This document shows positions 17,011 to 24,539 of a stretch of 64,000 nucleotides of DNA, piece after piece (within the stretch, counting starts at the first letter, position 1; the number at the start of each line of letters is the position of its first letter). A program made the translations under genes and the position numbers. This DNA is from Selenomonadales bacterium. Lineage in GTDB: Bacteria; Bacillota; Negativicutes; Sporomusales; UBA7701. The DNA lies in NCBI GenBank assembly GCA_029975165.1, contig JARKPR010000085.1, forward strand, positions 62,001-126,000, written 5' to 3'. Under the pieces are notes generated by a model, which was not told where the DNA came from, made no database searches, and worked only from the letters and a program-made list of their open reading frames with translations.

Positions 17011-17358
17011 ATGCGCGGTCAGCGAAAAAATACACGGCGGTCGGTTCATATCACCGCAGATGCGGGCGACGACCAGGTAAAACTGGCAGAACCCGTCAAA
17101 AAAAGCAAGACAGGCAAACCACTGCGAATGCTCAAAAGGATTGTCGGCCACCCGGACTTCGGCTATCAGTGCATGGTAATCATGCTCTCCCTGACCCAGG
17201 GCAACGTCCCCATGGAGCGGCGGATCGACACCATGACCTCCTCGATCGAAACCCTCCGCAACATCGCCGGTGTCCTCACCAACGCCACGCAGTCCCTCAA
17301 GGCGGCGGCGGAAGCGCCCAAACAGATCCGGCGGCTCGTGACCCCGAACGACAGTTAA
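17011..17358 (+). CDS. Small basic hypothetical protein, probably sporulation-expressed
   Basis: A 115-residue protein with no family I recognise. It has a strongly basic N-terminus (RGQRKNTRRS, then KKSKTGKPLRMLKR). A hydrophobic patch follows (YQCMVIMLSLTQG, about 53-65), then an amphipathic helical C-terminal half rich in Thr/Ala (TMTSSIETLRNIAGVLTNATQSLKAAAEA). A GGGAGGAG ribosome site is well placed before ATG 17011. The upstream promoter is of the same sigma-K type as those of the three tiny peptide genes that follow, so it is probably made in the mother cell late in sporulation. A coat, cortex or membrane-associated role is possible but unproven. Confidence 0.72.
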   Translation: MRGQRKNTRRSVHITADAGDDQVKLAEPVKKSKTGKPLRMLKRIVGHPDFGYQCMVIMLSLTQGNVPMERRIDTMTSSIETLRNIAGVLTNATQSLKAAAEAPKQIRRLVTPNDS

Positions 17359-17374
17359 ATTCGTCGGGCGGGTA

Positions 17375-17402
17375 ACACTTCACGGCGTCGCTCCATATAT
17401 TG
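17375..17402 (+). promoter_or_regulatory. Sigma-K-type sporulation promoter, copy 2
   Basis: AC at 17375-17376, 17 nt, CATATATTG at 17394-17402 (last base off consensus). It precedes tiny peptide gene A. Confidence 0.62.
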
Positions 17403-17473
17403 AAGTAGAAGGGCGGGGCGGTCGAAGCTGTCTGGCACCGCCTTCAATAACGACATCAAGGGGGATGGAACAG

Positions 17474-17581
17474 ATGGGTAGAGGTTTTTGCGGCTGCGGT
17501 GGACGCGGATCGATTGTGGTTGTAATTATCATAATCATCCTTCTCCTGCTATTCTTCGACGACGAATCCGTCACCATCTAA
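17474..17581 (+). CDS. Tiny Gly/Cys-rich membrane peptide A (35 aa)
   Basis: The peptide starts MGRGFCGCGGRG and continues with an unbroken hydrophobic helix of Ile, then Leu, then Phe residues (14-28). It ends in an acidic tail beginning DDE. The N-terminus is glycine-rich with two cysteines (C6, C8). AAGGGG at 17458-17463 is the ribosome site; an in-frame ATG at 17465 would be too close to it. The layout (Gly-rich head, single membrane helix) resembles the tiny YjcZ-type sporulation peptides, but the acidic tail and CGCGG head differ. Its sigma-K-like promoter and two downstream paralogues argue that it is real. Confidence 0.78.
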   Translation: MGRGFCGCGGRGSIVVVIIIIILLLLFFDDESVTI

Positions 17582-17600
17582 CGGCATACTTATCATTGCG

Positions 17601-17633
17601 GGAACACGCGGCCAGCGTGTTCCTAAAATTTTG
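17601..17633 (+). terminator. Hairpin after peptide gene A
   Basis: GGAACACGC (17601-17609) pairs with GCGTGTTCC (17615-17623), followed by TAAAATTTT. The same arms recur after genes B and C. Confidence 0.7.
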
Positions 17634-17645
17634 CCCCGCTCAGTA

Positions 17646-17673
17646 ACCGATTAGGGCGATAGCCCATATATTA
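17646..17673 (+). promoter_or_regulatory. Sigma-K-type sporulation promoter, copy 3
   Basis: AC at 17646-17647 within CAGTAACCGA, 17 nt, CATATATTA at 17665-17673, then AACTG. It precedes peptide gene B. Confidence 0.72.
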
Positions 17674-17725
17674 AACTGTAGGGTTCCATAAACAGCTGAC
17701 ATGATTGCTAGGAGGGAGGACTGAC

Positions 17726-17839
17726 ATGGGTCGTGGGTTTGGCTGCGGTGGTGGCGGCCACGGAGTCGTCGCGGTGATCATCATAATAATCATTTTGCTC
17801 CTGTTCTTCTTCGAGGATGACGGACTCTCCACCATCTGA
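17726..17839 (+). CDS. Tiny Gly/Cys-rich membrane peptide B (37 aa)
   Basis: This is a paralogue of peptide A: MGRGFGCGGGGHG, then a hydrophobic helix (residues 14-29) with six consecutive Ile, three Leu and three Phe, then an acidic tail starting EDD. One cysteine (C7) remains in the GCGGGG head. An excellent GGAGGGAGGA ribosome site precedes ATG 17726. The gene lies between its own sigma-K-like promoter and a 12-bp hairpin terminator. The peptide would insert as a single-span membrane protein with the Gly/Cys head on one side and the acidic tail on the other. No function can be assigned. Confidence 0.8.
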   Translation: MGRGFGCGGGGHGVVAVIIIIIILLLFFFEDDGLSTI

Positions 17840-17857
17840 CAAAAGCAACCGCCCTAC

Positions 17858-17893
17858 AGGAACACGCTGCCAACAGCGTGTTCCTAAATTTTT
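17858..17893 (+). terminator. Hairpin terminator after peptide gene B
   Basis: Perfect 12-bp stem AGGAACACGCTG (17858-17869) and CAGCGTGTTCCT (17874-17885), followed by AAATTTTTAT. Confidence 0.8.
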
Positions 17894-17905
17894 ATCCCGA
17901 CAGTA

Positions 17906-17933
17906 ACCGACCAACAGGCAAAACCATATATTA
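17906..17933 (+). promoter_or_regulatory. Sigma-K-type sporulation promoter, copy 4
   Basis: AC at 17906-17907 within CAGTAACCGA, 17 nt, CATATATTA at 17925-17933, then AACTG. Both flanks match copy 3. Confidence 0.72.
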
Positions 17934-17984
17934 AACTGAAAGGGTCACAAAATCGGCAACGACTATTAGGAGGGAGGACTGAAC

Positions 17985-18101
17985 GTGAGTCGAGGATTCT
18001 TTGGCTGTGGTGGCGGCGGTAACGGATCGATCGTGGTGATTATCATCATCATCATCCTGCTTCTGCTGTTCTTCTTTGAGGATGAAGTTTCAACACTCTA
18101 A
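17985..18101 (+). CDS. Tiny Gly/Cys-rich membrane peptide C (38 aa)
   Basis: The third paralogue starts at GTG 17985 behind GGAGGGAGGA. The head is MSRGFFGCGGGGNG (one Cys, C8). A hydrophobic helix at residues 16-31 has six Ile, four Leu and three Phe, and the tail starts EDE. Across A, B and C the invariant features are R3-G4-F5, a G-C-G-G core, the ordered Ile-Leu-Phe run and an acidic cap. The codons differ between copies (for example ATC/ATA/ATT for Ile), which suggests selection on the peptide and not a recent copy. The gene carries its own promoter and hairpin. Confidence 0.8.
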   Translation: MSRGFFGCGGGGNGSIVVIIIIIILLLLFFFEDEVSTL

Positions 18102-18115
18102 CGTCGTACTTACAA

Positions 18116-18147
18116 CAGGAACATGCCGGGCGTGTTCCTGTCGTTTT
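18116..18147 (+). terminator. Hairpin terminator after peptide gene C
   Basis: CAGGAACATGC (18116-18126) pairs with GCGTGTTCCTG (18130-18140, one mismatch or wobble), followed by TCGTTTTTTG. Confidence 0.78.
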
Positions 18148-18196
18148 TTGCCGCGCCGCTGCGGCGGCTAATAATCTATATGCGGGCGTCGGCAAA

Positions 18197-18225
18197 AAAA
18201 ACACGCGCACGAAGCGCGTGTTTTT
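18197..18225. terminator. Bidirectional terminator between peptide C and the PBP gene
   Basis: 12-bp stem AAAACACGCGC-type (18197-18208) with GCGCGTGTTTTT (18214-18225), loop ACGAA. It has A tracts on the left and T tracts on the right, so it can stop both converging transcripts. Confidence 0.82.
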
Positions 18226-18230
18226 GCTTT

Positions 18231-20357
18231 CTAATTCTTGCGCGGCGACTCGGGTTTTGCGGGGGGCAGGGGAGGCGTCGGCCCGCCGGGCTTGGCCGGC
18301 GGCGGGGGCAGCGTCCGTTCGCCGCTGGAGGTGCCGTCGGCTGTGGAAGGTTTGTCGCCGTTCTTATCGTCGGTGGTCTGCGAAGGCTTGGTTGGCTGGG
18401 TGCCTTCGATGAATATCTCCTGCCGGGCATCCTTGCTTTTCGGATCGACCAGCAGGCCGTCCTTGGGCGAAACCGGCGCGGAAACGATGCCGCTCGGCCG
18501 GGGAAAGTCGCGCACCGGCGTATTAGCCAGCGCCGCCGTCATGAAGCTTTGCCAGATCGTCGCCGGCAAATCGCCGCCTGTCATCCCGTTCAAATATTCC
18601 GGCGTATCGCAGCCCATCCAGACGGCTGTCGCCAGGTCGGGCGTGAAGCCGACGAACCAGGCGTCCAGGTGGTCGCTCGTCGTCCCCGTCTTGCCGGCCG
18701 CCGGCCGGCCGATGTTAGCGCCGCCGCCCGTGCCGCGAATAAGGACGCCTTTCATCATATCGGTCAGGACGTACGCGCTGCGTTCGTTGATAACCGCCCG
18801 CGCGCGGGGCTGATGCTGCTCGAGCACCTTGCCGTTCCGGTCGACCACCCGCAGGACGGCGGTCGGCTCGACCCTCACCCCGCCGTTGGCCAATACGCCG
18901 TAAGCACTGGCCATCTCCAGCGGCGTCACCCCCCTGGTCAGGCCGCCCAGGGCCATCGCCAGGTTGACATCGTTCACCGGCCCGCGGGTGACCAGCGTCG
19001 AGATACCCATCTGCTGGGCGTAATACAGCGGTTTCTCCGGCCCGACCCGCTGGGCCAGCTTCACCGCCACGACATTCAGCGAATTCTCCAGGGCCGTCCG
19101 CAGCGTTACGCGGCCGCGGTACTTGTGATCGTAGTTGGTCGGCGAATAGTTGCCGATCGTAATCGGCTTGTCTTCCACGACGGTCGCCGGCGTCATCCCG
19201 CTCTCCAAAGCCGCCAGATACACGAACGGCTTGAACGCCGAGCCGGGCTGCCGCTCAGCCATGACCGCGCGGTTGAACTGGTCGTTGCCGCGGCCGCCGA
19301 CCATCGCCTTGACCTGGCCGGTATGCGTGTCGATAGCCACCAGCGCGCCCTGGGGCTGTTTGATGCCCTTGGCGTCCGTGCGGTAGGTAGGGAGCTTGGC
19401 CATAGCCTTCTCCGCCGCCCGCTGCATATCAAGATCAAGGGTCGTGTAAATCTTCAGACCGTCTTTATAAACCGCGTCCGCCCCGTACTTGTCGATAAGC
19501 TGCTGGGTCACGTAATCGACGAAATACGACGCCTCGCCGGTGCTGGACGGCGAACGGGTCGCCAGCTTGAGCTCGGTCGCCTTCGCCTTGTTGGCCGTAT
19601 CCTGGGAGATATACCCATACTTGACCATCTGATCGAGAACGATGCCCTGGCGATCCTTGGCCGCCTTAAGGTTGTTGAGCGGCGAATAATAATTCGGGCT
19701 CTTGGGAATGCCCGCCAGCAGCGCGCATTCCGCCAGGTTGAGATTCTCCACGTTCTTGCCGAAGTAAACCCAGGCCGCCGCCTGCACGCCGTAGGCGCCC
19801 TGCCCGAAATAGATCTGGTTGAGATAAAGCTCGAGAATCTCGGCCTTGGTATACTGGCGCTCGATCTGAATAGCGAGCACCGCCTCCTGGATTTTGCGCT
19901 TCAGCGTCTGCTCCTGGGAGAGCAGGGCGTTGCGCGCCAACTGCTGCGTTATCGTGCTCGCGCCTTCCGACACCCCGCGATCGAGGACATTGGAAAAAAC
20001 GGCCCGCACTATCGCGCGCGGATCGACGCCGAAATGGTTATAGAAGCGGGCGTCCTCGGTGGCGACAAAAGCGTTCTGCAAATCCTTCGGGACCTTGGCC
20101 AGCGGTACCGGCAGCCTGTTCTCCACCGAATGGATGGTCGCGATAAGCTTGCCGTTGCTGTCGAACACCTGCGACGAAGCGGCCGGGCGTATCTCCCCCT
20201 TGAGGCTGGGCATCGTATGGATGCTGGCCGTCAGGAAGCCGAGTCCCGCGCCGGTGATCAAAACGACGAATATGATGATGGCGATGGCGGCTAGGGTCAG
20301 CAGCTTTCCTTTGCTGCGTCGGCCATTCCTGCCGTTGTTGCTGGGGTCGGAGCTCAT
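18231..20357 (-). CDS. Class A penicillin-binding protein (PBP1A type)
   Basis: This bifunctional peptidoglycan synthase has 708 residues. One N-terminal membrane anchor lies at about 19-43. The GT51 transglycosylase domain has catalytic E101 in VATEDARFYNHFG and GASTITQQLARN at 132-143. The transpeptidase domain contains the nucleophile motif S373-x-x-K376 (GSAFKP), S426-L-N428 and K556-T-G. The tail after about residue 640 is Pro/Lys/Ser-rich and probably disordered. AAGGAGG precedes ATG 20357. It polymerises and cross-links peptidoglycan on the outer face of the inner membrane. Sporulation-specific class A PBPs exist, but nothing here proves such a role beyond the neighbouring sporulation-type cassettes. 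Confidence 0.94.
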   Translation of the reverse strand: MSSDPSNNGRNGRRSKGKLLTLAAIAIIIFVVLITGAGLGFLTASIHTMPSLKGEIRPAASSQVFDSNGKLIATIHSVENRLPVPLAKVPKDLQNAFVATEDARFYNHFGVDPRAIVRAVFSNVLDRGVSEGASTITQQLARNALLSQEQTLKRKIQEAVLAIQIERQYTKAEILELYLNQIYFGQGAYGVQAAAWVYFGKNVENLNLAECALLAGIPKSPNYYSPLNNLKAAKDRQGIVLDQMVKYGYISQDTANKAKATELKLATRSPSSTGEASYFVDYVTQQLIDKYGADAVYKDGLKIYTTLDLDMQRAAEKAMAKLPTYRTDAKGIKQPQGALVAIDTHTGQVKAMVGGRGNDQFNRAVMAERQPGSAFKPFVYLAALESGMTPATVVEDKPITIGNYSPTNYDHKYRGRVTLRTALENSLNVVAVKLAQRVGPEKPLYYAQQMGISTLVTRGPVNDVNLAMALGGLTRGVTPLEMASAYGVLANGGVRVEPTAVLRVVDRNGKVLEQHQPRARAVINERSAYVLTDMMKGVLIRGTGGGANIGRPAAGKTGTTSDHLDAWFVGFTPDLATAVWMGCDTPEYLNGMTGGDLPATIWQSFMTAALANTPVRDFPRPSGIVSAPVSPKDGLLVDPKSKDARQEIFIEGTQPTKPSQTTDDKNGDKPSTADGTSSGERTLPPPPAKPGGPTPPLPPAKPESPRKN

Positions 20358-20386
20358 GGCTACCTCCTTAGGGGCGGACTCCTCAT

Positions 20387-20392
20387 ATTATA
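20387..20392 (-). promoter_or_regulatory. Probable -10 box of the PBP promoter
   Basis: A perfect TATAAT on the minus strand, 30 bp upstream of the PBP start codon. No good -35 box is found at 16-18 bp. The promoter is divergent from that of tyrS. Confidence 0.45.
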
Positions 20393-20425
20393 CCATAAAC
20401 GAAGCCCTTACGAGAGCAAGCGTGT

Positions 20426-20454
20426 TTGCAATTTCGCGCCTTATATGCTATAAT
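20426..20454 (+). promoter_or_regulatory. Sigma-A promoter of tyrS
   Basis: TTGCAA at 20426-20431 and TATAAT at 20449-20454, spacing 17 bp. The resulting leader of about 125 nt is too short for a T-box and lacks the GGGTGG-type element. Confidence 0.78.
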
Positions 20455-20586
20455 TCGCCTGGAACAATCCCAAAAAAAGGCAAACACCGACTCGTAAAAT
20501 CGATTTATTATTATTACACGCTTGGACGAAGAAATCCTGCCGGCCTTCCCTGCATCCGCATCTAAACCGACGGAGGGATATACCAC

Positions 20587-21810
20587 ATGTCAGTCTACGA
20601 AGTGCTCGAAGAACGCGGCTTTATCCAGCAGGTGACCCACGACGAAGAGGTCCGCGAACTGCTGGCCAAAGAAAAAATCACCTTCTACATCGGCTTCGAT
20701 CCCACCGCCGACAGCCTCCACGTCGGCCACTTCCTCGGCATGATGGTCATGGCCCACATGCAGCGGGCCGGCCACCGCCCCATCTGCCTCATCGGCGGCG
20801 GCACGACCATGGTCGGCGACCCCAGCGGCAAAACCGACATGCGCCGGATGATGACCAGGGAAGAAATCGACGCCAACGGCGAACGGTTCAAAAAACAAAT
20901 GCAGCGCTTCCTCGACTTCGCCGAAGACCGGGCCCTCATGCTCAACAACGCCGACTGGCTGTTGGACCTCAACTACGTAGAATTCCTGCGCGAAATCGGC
21001 GTCCACTTCTCGGTTAACCGCATGCTCACCGCCGAATGCTACCGCAACCGCATGGAAAAAGGCCTCACCTTCCTCGAATTCAACTACATGCTCATGCAGG
21101 CGTACGACTTCCTCGAACTCAACCGCCGTACCGGGTGCGTCATGCAGTTGGGCGGCGCCGACCAATGGTCGAACATCCTCGCCGGCGCCGACCTCATCCG
21201 CCGCAAGGAGAGCAAGCCCGCCTACGGCCTGACCTTCACCCTCCTCACCACCAGCGACGGACGGAAAATGGGCAAGACCGAAAAAGGCGCCCTCTGGCTC
21301 GATCCGGAAAAAACCCCGCCCTACGACTTCTACCAGTACTGGCGCAACATTGACGATGCCGACGTCGCCAATTGCCTGGCCCTGCTCACCTTCCTGCCCA
21401 TGGACGAGGTGCGGCGCCTCGGGGCCCTTGCCGGCAGCGAAATCAACACCGCCAAAAAGACCCTCGCCTACGAAGTCACCAAGCTCATCCACGGCGAACA
21501 AGAAGCCGACAAAGCCCGTCAGGCCGCCGAAGCCCTTTTCGGGGGCAGCGACGACCTCGACAATGTGCCTACCACCGTCTTTACCCCGGCTGACATCGTC
21601 GGCAAAAGAATCATCGACATCCTGCCCGCCACCGGCCTGGTCGCCTCGGTGGGGGAGGGGCGCCGGCTCATTGCCGGCGGCGGCCTGTACATCGGCGACG
21701 ACAAAGTCGACGACCAGAACTGCGTCATCGGCGAAGCAGCGGTCAGCGGCGGCAGCCTGATGCTGCGCAAAGGCAAGAAAACCTACCACCGGCTGGTAAT
21801 CGAAAAATGA
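20587..21810 (+). CDS. tyrS: Tyrosine--tRNA ligase
   Basis: This class I synthetase has 407 residues. The HIGH-like motif is HVGH (45-48) within [14 protein letters not shown], and the KMSKS-like loop is KMGKT in [14 protein letters not shown]. The C-terminal 60 or so residues form an S4 RNA-binding domain ([17 protein letters not shown]). The length and KxGKT form match the TyrRS group closer to the TyrZ type than to the KFGKS group. GGAGGG precedes ATG 20587. Unlike pheST there is no T-box leader. A clear terminator follows, so the gene is monocistronic. Confidence 0.96.
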   Translation: MSVYEVLEERGFIQQVTHDEEVRELLAKEKITFYIGFDPTADSLHVGHFLGMMVMAHMQRAGHRPICLIGGGTTMVGDPSGKTDMRRMMTREEIDANGERFKKQMQRFLDFAEDRALMLNNADWLLDLNYVEFLREIGVHFSVNRMLTAECYRNRMEKGLTFLEFNYMLMQAYDFLELNRRTGCVMQLGGADQWSNILAGADLIRRKESKPAYGLTFTLLTTSDGRKMGKTEKGALWLDPEKTPPYDFYQYWRNIDDADVANCLALLTFLPMDEVRRLGALAGSEINTAKKTLAYEVTKLIHGEQEADKARQAAEALFGGSDDLDNVPTTVFTPADIVGKRIIDILPATGLVASVGEGRRLIAGGGLYIGDDKVDDQNCVIGEAAVSGGSLMLRKGKKTYHRLVIEK

Positions 21811-21815
21811 AGACC

Positions 21816-21840
21816 AACGGACCGTTCGGTCCGTTTTTCT
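21816..21840 (+). terminator. Intrinsic terminator of tyrS
   Basis: AACGGACC (21816-21823), loop GTTC, GGTCCGTT (21828-21835), followed by TTTCTCTTTTTTT. Confidence 0.88.
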
Positions 21841-21921
21841 CTTTTTTTGAGGAAGGAATTGCTTGGCCGATGGGGGAAAATAATACGGGACGCTTCGTCA
21901 AAACAGAGGTGAATACACGGC

Positions 21922-22674
21922 ATGGACAACATCACTTTCTTGGACGCCGGCGAACAGGGCCTGGTGGTCGAATTCGGCACCCGCATCGACCCCGAGGTCA
22001 ACCGCCGCGTCCATCGGGCGGGAGCCCTCATCACCGCCGCCCGTATCCCCGGCATCATCGAAATCGTGCCCACCTACCGCTCGCTGCTCGTCTACTTCGA
22101 CCCGCTCGCCACCGCCCGCCGCGAACTCGGCGAACGCATCCGGACGCTCATCGGCGACGGCGGCCCGGAAGAAGCGGCCGCCCGGCCCGGCCGGGTGATC
22201 GAGATACCGGTCGGCTACGGCGGTGAACTCGGCCCCGACCTCGACTTCGTCGCCAGCCACACCGGCCTCCCGCCGGAGGAAGTCATCGCCATCCACATCT
22301 CGGTACCCTACCTCGTCTACATGATCGGCTTCACGCCCGGCTTCCCCTACCTCGGCGGCATGTCCGAACGCATCGCCACCCCCCGGCTCGAAAAACCCCG
22401 CACCGCCATTCCCGGCGGCTCGGTCGGCATCGCCGGCAGCCAGACAGGCATCTACCCCATCGCCAGCCCCGGGGGCTGGCAGATAATCGGCCGCACCCCC
22501 GTCAAGCTCTTCGACCCGGCCGCCGCCGCCCCGTTCCTCTTCGCCGCCGGCGACCACCTCCAATTCAAAGCCGTCACGGCCGCGGAATACGCCGCCGTCG
22601 CCGGGCAGGTCGCCGCCGGCACCTACGCGCCCGTCTGCCGGGCCATCGCTGCGGAAGGCGGTGACAGACAATGA
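21922..22674 (+). CDS. pxpB: 5-oxoprolinase subunit PxpB
   Basis: This 250-residue protein is of the KipI/PxpB family. The N-terminal half has the family opening (ITFLDAGEQGLVVEFG). The C-terminal cyclophilin-like half contains GFTPGFPYLGGMSERIATPRL and the glycine-rich PGGSVGIAGSQTGIYP. With PxpC and PxpA it forms the ATP-dependent bacterial 5-oxoprolinase, which recycles 5-oxoproline (pyroglutamate) to glutamate. In Bacillus the homologues KipI/KipA were first described as modulators of the sporulation kinase KinA. The gene overlaps pxpC by 4 bp (ATGA) and starts a compact three-gene operon closed by a terminator. Confidence 0.95.
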   Translation: MDNITFLDAGEQGLVVEFGTRIDPEVNRRVHRAGALITAARIPGIIEIVPTYRSLLVYFDPLATARRELGERIRTLIGDGGPEEAAARPGRVIEIPVGYGGELGPDLDFVASHTGLPPEEVIAIHISVPYLVYMIGFTPGFPYLGGMSERIATPRLEKPRTAIPGGSVGIAGSQTGIYPIASPGGWQIIGRTPVKLFDPAAAAPFLFAAGDHLQFKAVTAAEYAAVAGQVAAGTYAPVCRAIAAEGGDRQ

Positions 22675-23702
22675 TCAGCATCATCACCGCCGGCCTGTTC
22701 ACCACCGTCCAGGACGAAGGCCGCTGGGGCTATCAGGCCTACGGCGTACCGGTGGCCGGAGCCATGGACCGCCACGCCTACAACATGGCCAACATCCTCG
22801 CCGGCAACCAACCGGGGGCGGCCGCCCTCGAAATGACCGTCACCGGCGACACCATCCGCTTCGACCGTGCCGCCTACGTCGCCATCTGCGGCGCCGACAT
22901 GCGCCCCGCCCTCGACGGCCGGGAAATGGCCGTCTGGACCTCCTTCCCCGTCCCGGCCGGCAGCGTCCTCGCCTGCGGCTACGCCGCCGGCGGCTGCCGC
23001 GCCTACCTCGCCGTCCGCGGCGGCATCGACGTGCCGGCGGTCCTCGGCAGCCGCGCCACCTACACCCGGGCGGCGCTCGGCGGCCTCGACGGCCGCAAAC
23101 TCAAAGCCGGCGACACGCTCGCCGTCGGCGCCTGCGACCTTGCCGACACCAGGCCGCTCGTACTGCCGGATGAATTCCGGGCAACCTACGGCAGCGACAT
23201 CGTCCTGCGTGTCCTTCCCGGCCCCCAGGACGACCATTTCACCGCCGACGGACTGGCTACCCTTTTTAGCGCCGCCTACACCGTCACCGACGAAGCCGAC
23301 CGGATGGGCTACCGCCTCGCAGGCCCCAAAATCGCCCACAGCGGCAAAGCCGACATCGTCTCCGACGCCCTGCCGCAGGGTGCCATCCAAGTGCCCGGCC
23401 ACGGCATGCCCATCGTCATGATGGCCGACCGCGCCACCACCGGCGGCTACACCAAGATCGGCACCGTCATCGGCCCCGACCTGGCCCTTCTCGCCCAGGC
23501 CAAACCAGGCGACACCGTCCGCCTGCGCCGCTGCGGCGACGAAGAAGCGGTCGCCGCCCTGCGGGCCGAGCGGGCCCGACACGCCGCCGCTGCCGCCTGG
23601 CGCGCCGGCGCTCTGCGCCCGCCGTCCGCCGCCGTCCGCCGTTTCTCCCTGACCGTCAACGGCCAGACCTACGCCATCGAAATCGAGGAGGAATCGACAT
23701 GA
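22671..23702 (+). CDS. pxpC: 5-oxoprolinase subunit PxpC
   Basis: This 343-residue protein is of the KipA/PxpC biotin-dependent-carboxylase-like family. The N-terminus shows the signature LFTTVQDEGRWGYQAYGVPVAGAMD, and the body holds GYAAGGCRAYLAVRGGIDVP and, near the end, MADRATTGGYTKIGTV. It partners with PxpB, whose cyclophilin-like fold it shares, to form the oxoprolinase core. It overlaps pxpB and pxpA by 4 bp each (ATGA), indicating tight translational coupling and equal dosage of the complex. The tail (residues about 290-343) is Arg/Ala-rich before the conserved end VNGQTYAIEIEE. Confidence 0.95.
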   Translation: MISIITAGLFTTVQDEGRWGYQAYGVPVAGAMDRHAYNMANILAGNQPGAAALEMTVTGDTIRFDRAAYVAICGADMRPALDGREMAVWTSFPVPAGSVLACGYAAGGCRAYLAVRGGIDVPAVLGSRATYTRAALGGLDGRKLKAGDTLAVGACDLADTRPLVLPDEFRATYGSDIVLRVLPGPQDDHFTADGLATLFSAAYTVTDEADRMGYRLAGPKIAHSGKADIVSDALPQGAIQVPGHGMPIVMMADRATTGGYTKIGTVIGPDLALLAQAKPGDTVRLRRCGDEEAVAALRAERARHAAAAAWRAGALRPPSAAVRRFSLTVNGQTYAIEIEEEST

Positions 23703-24460
23703 CCAGAATCGACCTCAACTGCGACATGGGCGAAAGCTTCGGCGTCTACACCCTTGGCTTCGACCAGGACGCCATGCCCCATGTGACCTCCATCAACGTC
23801 GCCTGCGGCTTCCACGCCTCCGACCCCGTAAACATGATGAAAACCGTCAAACTCGCCAAACAGCACGGCGCCGCCATCGGCGCCCACCCGTCCTTCCCCG
23901 ACCTCGTCGGCTTCGGCCGCCGGGTCATGGCCGCCTCCGTCGAAGAAATCAAAGCCGACGTCACCTACCAGATCGGCGCCCTCTGGGGCTTCTGCCTCGC
24001 CGAAGGCGTCAAGATGCAGCACGTCAAAGCCCACGGCGCCCTCTACAACGTCGCCGAAAAAGACCTCGCCGTGGCCACCGCCATCGCCGAAGCCATCAAA
24101 GCCGTCGATCCCGGCCTCTACATGCTTTGCCTCGCCAACTCCACCATGGTCGCCGCCGCCAAAAACGTCGGCGTCAAATACGTCGAAGAAGCCTTTGCCG
24201 ACCGCGCCTACACCGCCCAGGGCAACCTCGTGTCCCGCAAACAGCCCGGCTCGGTCATCCACGACGTCGACCTCGTCGCCGAGCGCGTGCTCTCCATGGT
24301 CACAACCGGCGCCGTCACCTCCATCGACGGCGTGCAAGTGCCCATCAGCGCCCAGACCATCTGCGTCCACGGCGACACCCCCGGCGCCGTCGCAATGATA
24401 AAGAAAATCAGGGAAAAACTTGCCGCCGCGGGTGTAACCGTCCAAGCCTTCGGCCAATAG
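23699..24460 (+). CDS. pxpA: 5-oxoprolinase subunit PxpA (LamB/YcsF)
   Basis: The 253-residue LamB/YcsF-family subunit opens with the invariant IDLNCDMGESFG. It continues with NVACGFHASDP (metal/His site), GAHPSFPDLVGFGRR, VKAHGALYN and CVHGDTPGA. PxpA is thought to form the labile intermediate from 5-oxoproline that PxpBC phosphorylates and opens. The gene order pxpB-pxpC-pxpA differs from the E. coli order, but is complete. GAGGAGG just before the overlap provides the ribosome site. A perfect terminator follows. Confidence 0.96.
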   Translation: MTRIDLNCDMGESFGVYTLGFDQDAMPHVTSINVACGFHASDPVNMMKTVKLAKQHGAAIGAHPSFPDLVGFGRRVMAASVEEIKADVTYQIGALWGFCLAEGVKMQHVKAHGALYNVAEKDLAVATAIAEAIKAVDPGLYMLCLANSTMVAAAKNVGVKYVEEAFADRAYTAQGNLVSRKQPGSVIHDVDLVAERVLSMVTTGAVTSIDGVQVPISAQTICVHGDTPGAVAMIKKIREKLAAAGVTVQAFGQ

Positions 24461-24471
24461 CACATGCCCAC

Positions 24472-24503
24472 AACAAAAAAAGCCGGGTACGGCTTTTTTT
24501 GTT
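24472..24503 (+). terminator. Intrinsic terminator of pxpBCA
   Basis: The A-rich arm and GCCG (24475-24485) pair with CGGC plus seven T (24490-24500) around loop GGTA. The symmetric A/T arms suggest bidirectional function with the convergent SASP gene. Confidence 0.85.
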
Positions 24504-24539
24504 TGGCCGCAAACTGCGGCCTCAGCGCAACTTATTCGG

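Larger units (their letters stand above)
17375..18140 (+). repeat. Three tandem cassettes, each promoter + tiny gene + hairpin
   Basis: Three units of about 255 bp (17375-17623, 17646-17885, 17906-18140) share the same order: AC-17 nt-CATATATT promoter, ribosome site, a 35-38 codon ORF and a hairpin built on GGAACA(C/T)G. The start codons lie 252 and 259 bp apart. The arrangement implies tandem duplication followed by divergence, with promoter, peptide core and terminator arms all retained. Confidence 0.8.

Noticed and set aside
17380-17577. Minus-strand ORF opposite peptide gene A, and a similar one at 17708-17914
   Set aside because: They are antisense to the better supported peptide genes, have no ribosome site, and consist of reverse-translated poly-Ile/Leu codons.
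18123-20294. Long plus-strand frame opposite the penicillin-binding protein
   Set aside because: It is antisense to a protein with all catalytic motifs in place, and its translation is Arg/Gly-rich without recognisable motifs.
20455-20586. T-box leader for tyrS
   Set aside because: The leader is only about 130 nt and has no GGGTGG-type T-box sequence or terminator before the start codon.
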